DNA of 64,000 nt from assembly GCA_965198095.1 (NCBI GenBank), contig OZ240239.1, positions 2,604,001 to 2,668,000 on the forward strand, read 5' to 3'. Under the pieces are notes generated by a model, which searched no databases, was not told the DNA's origin, and worked only from the letters and a program-made list of their open reading frames with translations. Each line of letters begins with the position of its first letter. Positions within the stretch are counted from its first letter, which is position 1. Both the position numbers and the translations under genes were made by a program. Positions 59,418-64,000 of the stretch are shown here, piece by piece. The DNA comes from CBDFJH01 sp965198095 (GTDB lineage Bacteria; Latescibacterota; UBA2968; GCA-2709665).

Positions 59418-60842
59418 CTATCGATTGGGGATGCGAATCGGGACAAAAAAGGTTCGGCGACCCCTCCGAACGAGCAGCAGGGCGTTGTCGCCCGCGTTCA
59501 ACTGGCTCATCATCCTGGTGTAGGCTTCCAGGTCCTCGACGGGCCGGCGATTGATTTCCAGGATGAGATCTCCCCGGCGAATCCCCCGGTTGGAAGCGGC
59601 GGAGCCGGGCCTCACGTTTGTGACGACGACGCCGCTGCCCCGCGGGTAGCCGAGCCGGCGCGCAAGCTCGCCGTCCAGCGCCTGTACCTCCCAGCCCAGG
59701 GCCTCCTCCTGCCGGGAGACCCCGGCCGTCGTTTCCGCCTCCAGTTCTCCGAGCGCGACGCTGACCTTCTTCTCTTTTCCTTCGCGCAGGATCTTCAGCG
59801 CGACGTTGCTGCCGGGCGTGGTTTGTGAGATGCGGTTTCGAAGTTCATAAACGCTGTTGACGGCGCGACCGTTCACGGCCAGGATCAGATCGCCCCGCTC
59901 GAGTCCGGCCTCATCCGCAGGGCTGTCCTCCTCGACACCGGCGACGAGCACCCCTTTGTTGGCCTGGAGGTCCATCGCCTCCGCCATCTCCCGGGTCACG
60001 TCCTGGATCGATACGCCCAGGAAGCCCCGCTTGACTTCTCCGGTTTCCACCAGTTGCTCCATGATGTTGCGCACCATGTTCACGGGGATGGCAAACCCGA
60101 TGCCCTGATATCCACCGCTGCGTGTCACGATGGCGGTGTTGATGCCAACCAGCTCCCCTTTCAGGTTGACCATGGCGCCCCCGCTGTTTCCGGGATTGAT
60201 CGCGGCGTCGGTCTGAATGAAGTCTTCGTAGTACGCCAGGCCGATGCCGCCACGTCCCACGGCGCTGACGATCCCGTAGGTGACCGTATGCTGAAGCCCG
60301 AACGGATTTCCGATCGCCAGTACCCACTGCCCGACCTTCAGGTCATCGGAGTTGCCCATCGGGACGGTCGGGAGGTGCTTTCCATCTACCTTGAGGACGG
60401 CGAGGTCGGTTGGCTTATCCGTTCCGACGATCTCGGCGTCGAAGGACCGCCTGTCGCCCAGCTCGATGCGAATCTTGTCCGCACCCTGGATCACGTGATT
60501 GTTGGTCAGGATGTAGCCGTCTTCCGATATGATCACGCCGGACCCCAGGCCCTGCTGGCGCTGCTCGCCCCGGTGCTCGGGGGTCTGAAAAAAGCGCCTT
60601 AAAAAGGGATCCCGGAACGGAGTTCCCGCGAAGGGGTCGCGCGCCTGGACGACCCGCTCACTGAAGAGGGTCACGACTCCGGGCCGGGCTTCTGCGGCCA
60701 CGGCGGCGAAGGCGTCACTGAACTTCTGGAGCTGATCCAGCGCCTCCTGAGTCTCTTGGGGAATCGCGGCGCCGGAGGGGGAGACGTTGCACGACAAGAA
60801 GAGGCAAAACAGAAAGATCCACAGTCTACGGTAAGCCAGCAT
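59418..60842 (-). CDS. degP: DegP/HtrA-family periplasmic serine protease with two PDZ domains
   Basis: 474 residues. Signal peptide RRLWIFLFCLFLSCNVSPSG; the FLSC could also be a lipobox. The catalytic triad is His in LTNNHVIQGADK, Asp in KPTDLAVLKVD and Ser in NPGNSGGAMVN. PDZ1 (GVLVAGVEEDSPADEAGLER) and PDZ2 (GVVVTNVRPGSAASNRGIRR) follow. It degrades misfolded envelope proteins and acts as a chaperone. The gene is divergent from groES by 460 bases. Confidence 0.96.
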   Translation of the reverse strand: MLAYRRLWIFLFCLFLSCNVSPSGAAIPQETQEALDQLQKFSDAFAAVAAEARPGVVTLFSERVVQARDPFAGTPFRDPFLRRFFQTPEHRGEQRQQGLGSGVIISEDGYILTNNHVIQGADKIRIELGDRRSFDAEIVGTDKPTDLAVLKVDGKHLPTVPMGNSDDLKVGQWVLAIGNPFGLQHTVTYGIVSAVGRGGIGLAYYEDFIQTDAAINPGNSGGAMVNLKGELVGINTAIVTRSGGYQGIGFAIPVNMVRNIMEQLVETGEVKRGFLGVSIQDVTREMAEAMDLQANKGVLVAGVEEDSPADEAGLERGDLILAVNGRAVNSVYELRNRISQTTPGSNVALKILREGKEKKVSVALGELEAETTAGVSRQEEALGWEVQALDGELARRLGYPRGSGVVVTNVRPGSAASNRGIRRGDLILEINRRPVEDLEAYTRMMSQLNAGDNALLLVRRGRRTFFVPIRIPNR

Positions 60843-61172
60843 GAGCGCGCTCCTTCCTTTCAGCCTATTTTGAAGTCGGGATCGGATCGTTGCAGGTGGC
60901 AGTCGGACCCGGATCGAACTCGATTCTCAAATATAAGATCCCGATACCGCAAAGAAGTTCCAAGAGACGTGCGCAGAGGTCCCCGGAATTTTTTACAAGT
61001 TTACAATAATCAATGTGATAGAACGAAGACTCGAATAACCTCGCGAAAGGCGGATCTGTCTCCCTGAGTCGAATGGGTGTTGCCGCCGACCCGGGAGAAT
61101 TTGAAATGACGCGCAGGACGAGATACAGGACGGGCAGTCGTCCGGACATCGGCCGCGTGGACGATATTTTCC
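60843..61172. other. Intergenic region between degP and groES promoter
   Basis: About 330 bases. Short frames only; nothing recognised. Promoter and CIRCE of the groE operon begin at 61173. Confidence 0.4.
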
Positions 61173-61228
61173 TTGACACGGAGCGGCGAATTGGTAAGTT
61201 ATTAGCACTCTAGGTCATCGAGTGCTAA
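61173..61228 (+). promoter_or_regulatory. groE promoter with perfect CIRCE operator
   Basis: TTGACA at 61173-61178 and an AAGTTA-type -10 at 61196-61201. CIRCE is TTAGCACTC (61202-61210), 9 bases, GAGTGCTAA (61220-61228), identical to the consensus. HrcA repressor binds it and releases it on heat shock. An hrcA gene is not in the window. Confidence 0.95.
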
Positions 61229-61306
61229 TCCCTCCGGACATGACCCGTGAAACACATTCTCAATCGTCAAATCAGGTCCAAAGGTCCAACCCCATAGGAG
61301 GATGAG

Positions 61307-61618
61307 ATGGCGCAGAGACAGACCGCAGTCCAGCAGGTGAAGCCGCTTGCCGACAGGCTGCTCGTCAGGCGGCTCGAGGAAGAGGAAGTCGTGAAGGGCG
61401 GGATCATCATCCCGGATACGGCGAAGGAAAAACCCCAGCAGGCGGATATCATCGCCGTCGGGCCCGGGAAGCGGAGTGATTCCGGAGATCTGATCAAACC
61501 GGAGGTGAAGCCGGGTCAGCGGATCCTCCTGGGGAAGTACTCCGGCACCGAGGTGGAGATCGACGGAGAGGAGTATGTGATATTGCGAGAGGAAGACGTG
61601 CTGGGTATTCTGGAATAA
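61307..61618 (+). CDS. groES: Co-chaperonin GroES
   Basis: 103 residues. VKPLADRLLVRRLEEEEVVK, GGIIIPDTAKEKPQ (mobile loop) and PGQRILLGKYSGTEVEID are the GroES hallmarks. GGAGG eight bases before ATG. It caps GroEL; 23 bases separate the genes, both behind the CIRCE-controlled promoter. Confidence 0.97.
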   Translation: MAQRQTAVQQVKPLADRLLVRRLEEEEVVKGGIIIPDTAKEKPQQADIIAVGPGKRSDSGDLIKPEVKPGQRILLGKYSGTEVEIDGEEYVILREEDVLGILE

Positions 61619-61641
61619 AGACTCACTAAGGAGGAAGGAAG

Positions 61642-63270
61642 ATGGCTGCAAAGCAGATCAGCTTCGGGATCGACGCCAGAGAACAGATCCTGAACGGCGT
61701 AGACCTGTTGACGAAGGCAGTGAAGGCGACTTTGGGCCCGCGAGGTCGCAACGTCGTGCTCGGAAAGAAATGGGGCTCCCCAACCGTGACCAAAGACGGC
61801 GTGACCGTCGCCAAGGAGATCGAGCTGGAGGATCCCTACGAAAATATGGGCGCTCAGATGGTCAAGGAAGTGGCCTCCAAGACATCCGACGTGGCCGGAG
61901 ACGGCACCACGTCGGCCACCGTGCTTGCGGAGAATATCTTCAGGCAGGGGCTGAGGAACGTGACGGCCGGCGCCAACCCGATGGACCTCAAACGAGGGAT
62001 CGATCAATCCGTGAAGACGATCGTGAACGAGCTGCAGGGTCAGAGCCGGGCGGTCAAGGACCGAAAGGAGATCTCACAGGTCGGGACGGTCTCCGCGAAC
62101 AACGACACAGCGATCGGGGAGATCATTGCCGACGCGATGGAGAAGGTGGGAAAAGACGGCACAATCACGGTCGAAGAGGCCAAAAGCATCGAGACGACCG
62201 TGGATGTGGTGGAGGGCATGCAGTTCGATCGCGGCTACGTTTCTCCCTACTTCGTGACGGATCAGGACAACATGGAGGCGATCCTGGAAGATGTCTATCT
62301 CCTCATCCACGAGAAGAAGCTGTCCAACATGAAGGACCTGCTCCCGATCCTGGAGAAGGTGGCCGGCACCGGGAAATCACTGCTCGTGATCGCCGAGGAC
62401 GTGGAGGGGGAGGCGCTGGCCACGTTCGTCGTGAACAAGGTGCGTGGCACGATGAAAGTCGCGGCGGTGAAGGCGCCGGGATATGGAGACCGCCGCAAGG
62501 CGATGTTGGAAGATATCAGCGTGCTGACGGACGGGCGCGTCATCAGCGAAGACCTGGGCATCAAGCTGGAGAACCTTCAGATTGACGATTTGGGCAGGGC
62601 CAAGCGGGTCGTCGTCGACAAAGACAACACCACCATCGTGGAAGGTGCCGGCAACAAGGCCGATATCCAGGGCCGCGTGAATCAGATCCGGGTGCAGATC
62701 GATGAGACGACCTCCGATTACGATGGGGAAAAGCTTCAGGAACGCCTGGCCAAGCTGGCCGGTGGCGTCGCGGTCATCAACGTCGGCGCGGCGACGGAGA
62801 CCGAGATGAAGGAGAAGAAGGCCAGGGTCGAGGATGCCCTGCACGCCACCCGGGCCGCAGTGGAAGAGGGGGTCGTCGCCGGCGGGGGCGTGGCGCTTTT
62901 ACGTTGCATCGACGCCTTGGGAAAGACGCGCAGTCAGGTGAAGGGAGATCAGAAGATGGGCGTTGAGATTGTCTCCCGGGCCCTTGAGGAGCCGATGCGC
63001 CAGATTGCCGAAAACGCCGGCATGGAGGGAAGTCTGGTCGTGGAGCGGGTCAAGGAGGGGGAGGGCGCCTTCGGGTTCAACGCGCAGTCGGAGCGCTACG
63101 AAGACCTGGTCACCGCGGGCGTGATCGACCCGACGAAAGTCGTGCGAACGGCGGTGGAGAACGCCGCCAGCATCGCAGGCCTGATGTTGACGACCGAGGC
63201 GCTGATCACAGAGATCCCGGAGAAGGAAAAGCCAGCGCCCCCGGCCCCGCCGGGCGGCGGGATGTACTGA
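61642..63270 (+). CDS. groEL: Chaperonin GroEL
   Basis: 542 residues. KATLGPRGRNVVLGKKWGSP, AGDGTTSATVLAENIFRQGL (ATP site) and EEGVVAGGGVALLRCI are diagnostic. The C-terminus is KPAPPAPPGGGMY instead of a long GGM tail, a minor variant. It folds proteins with GroES in the cytosol. It has a clear terminator at 63298-63329. Confidence 0.98.
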   Translation: MAAKQISFGIDAREQILNGVDLLTKAVKATLGPRGRNVVLGKKWGSPTVTKDGVTVAKEIELEDPYENMGAQMVKEVASKTSDVAGDGTTSATVLAENIFRQGLRNVTAGANPMDLKRGIDQSVKTIVNELQGQSRAVKDRKEISQVGTVSANNDTAIGEIIADAMEKVGKDGTITVEEAKSIETTVDVVEGMQFDRGYVSPYFVTDQDNMEAILEDVYLLIHEKKLSNMKDLLPILEKVAGTGKSLLVIAEDVEGEALATFVVNKVRGTMKVAAVKAPGYGDRRKAMLEDISVLTDGRVISEDLGIKLENLQIDDLGRAKRVVVDKDNTTIVEGAGNKADIQGRVNQIRVQIDETTSDYDGEKLQERLAKLAGGVAVINVGAATETEMKEKKARVEDALHATRAAVEEGVVAGGGVALLRCIDALGKTRSQVKGDQKMGVEIVSRALEEPMRQIAENAGMEGSLVVERVKEGEGAFGFNAQSERYEDLVTAGVIDPTKVVRTAVENAASIAGLMLTTEALITEIPEKEKPAPPAPPGGGMY

Positions 63271-63297
63271 TCTCACGACTCGGCGGTGCGAGAAAAG

Positions 63298-63329
63298 GGC
63301 CGATTGCTCCACGCAGTCGGCCTCTTTCC
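63298..63329 (+). terminator. Rho-independent terminator after groEL
   Basis: GGCCGATTG (63298-63306) pairs with CAGTCGGCC (63314-63322, one T-G pair) around CTCCACG, followed by TCTTTCC. It also separates groEL from the convergent oxidoreductase gene. Confidence 0.75.
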
Positions 63330-63348
63330 ATGCTCCGGATTCGGTGAT

Positions 63349-64000
63349 TCATCCCAGACGATTCCGCAACGCTTCGACCAAGTTGGGTTCAGGCTCGACG
63401 GGAAGTGATATCACCTTGTGCTGCAGGGCGCTCGTGTAGAGGCCGAGAATCACGTTGAAATCTCTGAGGGATGCCGTCAGGTTCAAGGGGTGAACTGCGT
63501 TTTCATCATCGAGCCAGTCGAACATCGCCTCGGTCATCGCCGCCTGGGCAAGGATGTCTTCGGCATAATACTCGTGGACGCCCGAATCGACTCGCCCGTC
63601 ACGGTTCGTCTCCCAGGATGACATGGTCCAGTAGACGTAACCCCGGGTGCCGTATACCGCGATCCGCTTGCTGTGGCTGGGCTTCTCTTCGGATATGAGC
63701 GGTGCGTCGGGGCCGCAATGGAGTTGTGCGCGAATGCCGTTGTCGTAGCGGATGCCGGCAAGCGACCGGTCCGGCGCGAAGTGCTGCTTGGCGTTGTCTA
63801 TGAGGCCGTCTGCACCCGCGACCTGCCCGAAGACGGAGGCGGGGATTCCAGATCGGTTGAAGGCCGCGATCGATTGAAGGACGTGGGTCCCCTGATAGGC
63901 CAGATTCAGGTGGGCGCTCGCATCCACAAACCTGACGTCTCCGATTGCTCCGTCCCGGACGAGATTCTGGAGCGCCGCCCTCCTCGGGTGGAAGTGGAGC
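63349..64000 (-). CDS. Gfo/Idh/MocA-type oxidoreductase, C-terminal part (runs off window)
   Basis: About 217 codons are visible and the frame is open to the window edge; the internal GTG near 63927 is not the start. LHFHPRRAALQNLVRDGAIG, DVRFVDASAHLNLAYQGTHV, LQSIAAFNRSGIPASVFGQV, YGTRGYVYWTMSSWETNRDG and LTASLRDFNVILGLYTSAL are typical of the C-terminal alpha/beta domain. The N-terminal Rossmann NAD(P) site is outside the window. It would oxidise or reduce a sugar or inositol derivative. It converges with groEL. Confidence 0.9.
   Translation of the reverse strand, partial: LHFHPRRAALQNLVRDGAIGDVRFVDASAHLNLAYQGTHVLQSIAAFNRSGIPASVFGQVAGADGLIDNAKQHFAPDRSLAGIRYDNGIRAQLHCGPDAPLISEEKPSHSKRIAVYGTRGYVYWTMSSWETNRDGRVDSGVHEYYAEDILAQAAMTEAMFDWLDDENAVHPLNLTASLRDFNVILGLYTSALQHKVISLPVEPEPNLVEALRNRLG

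Overview
The window looks like a chromosomal contig from an uncultured diderm bacterium of the FCB group, most plausibly Latescibacterota (WS3) or a close relative. The main hint is a calcium-binding, dockerin-like repeat with core pattern DGxxxFSDFxxFxxxFG on two exported peptidases. Other hints are an HPr kinase gene next to a hibernation factor gene, an Mla-type lipid transport operon, a TonB-dependent receptor, a FadL-like porin, and a scatter of carbohydrate-type enzymes (enolase superfamily, Gfo/Idh/MocA, pectinase-like beta-helix). The placement is inference from gene content; no 16S rRNA gene or ribosomal operon is present.

Layout. 1-3.0 kb (minus): transglutaminase, alpha-E and circularly permuted ATP-grasp genes, the last with a frameshift near its 3' end. 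3.3-6.6 kb: a broken methyltransferase and a TonB-dependent receptor. 7.0-11.1 kb: an iron (or manganese) module made of a membrane-anchored DtxR-FeoA-FeoA protein, a FeoB split into two overlapping genes, and a second DtxR regulator, behind a promoter that carries a DtxR/IdeR-like box. 11.1-16.8 kb: secreted metallopeptidase, methionine aminopeptidase, two lipoproteins and an outer-membrane barrel. 16.9-19.3 kb (minus): two antiporters. 19.5-22.4 kb: anti-sigma-type ATPase, HPF, HprK and a TPR lipoprotein. 22.6-30.0 kb: aspartate kinase, PPK2, O-methyltransferase, hydroxyacid dehydrogenase, glycosyltransferase, GmhA-like isomerase, a predicted aminopeptidase and an alkyltransferase-like protein. 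30.0-32.1 kb: HU with a long leader that contains an interspersed structured repeat, a 30-residue COX24-type ribosome-associated protein, tRNA-Arg and a sigma-70 family factor.

32.5-37.2 kb: mlaE-mlaF-mlaD, an FG-GAP protein and an AI-2E family permease. 37.3-44.6 kb is bracketed by two tRNA-Pro genes. It contains a TIM-barrel-like enzyme, a decayed segmental duplication made from the permease and the start of that enzyme, an S55 (SpoIVB-type) peptidase, a DedA/VTT protein, an enolase-superfamily enzyme, and a 10-bp tandem array directly before the second tRNA. 44.7-50.9 kb: methyltransferase, SRPBCC protein, a small ORF, a CsoR/CopA copper module with its operator, and a truncated, frameshifted phosphoesterase. 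51.3-58.2 kb: lipid kinase, methyltransferase, MATE exporter, beta-helix protein and a small secreted protein, with a dense set of hairpins around 52.3-52.5 kb. 58.8-64 kb: SixA-type phosphatase, DegP protease, groES-groEL behind a perfect CIRCE element, and the 3' part of a Gfo/Idh/MocA oxidoreductase.

The strongest leads are the interspersed repeat with RNA-like pairing (30.1, 52.3 and 53.3 kb), the DtxR-FeoA-FeoA/split-FeoB module with its operator, the microhomology-scarred duplication at 38.9-39.5 kb, and the shared FSDF-type tag on two exported peptidases. I did not see a CRISPR array, IS element, phage or known defence system.
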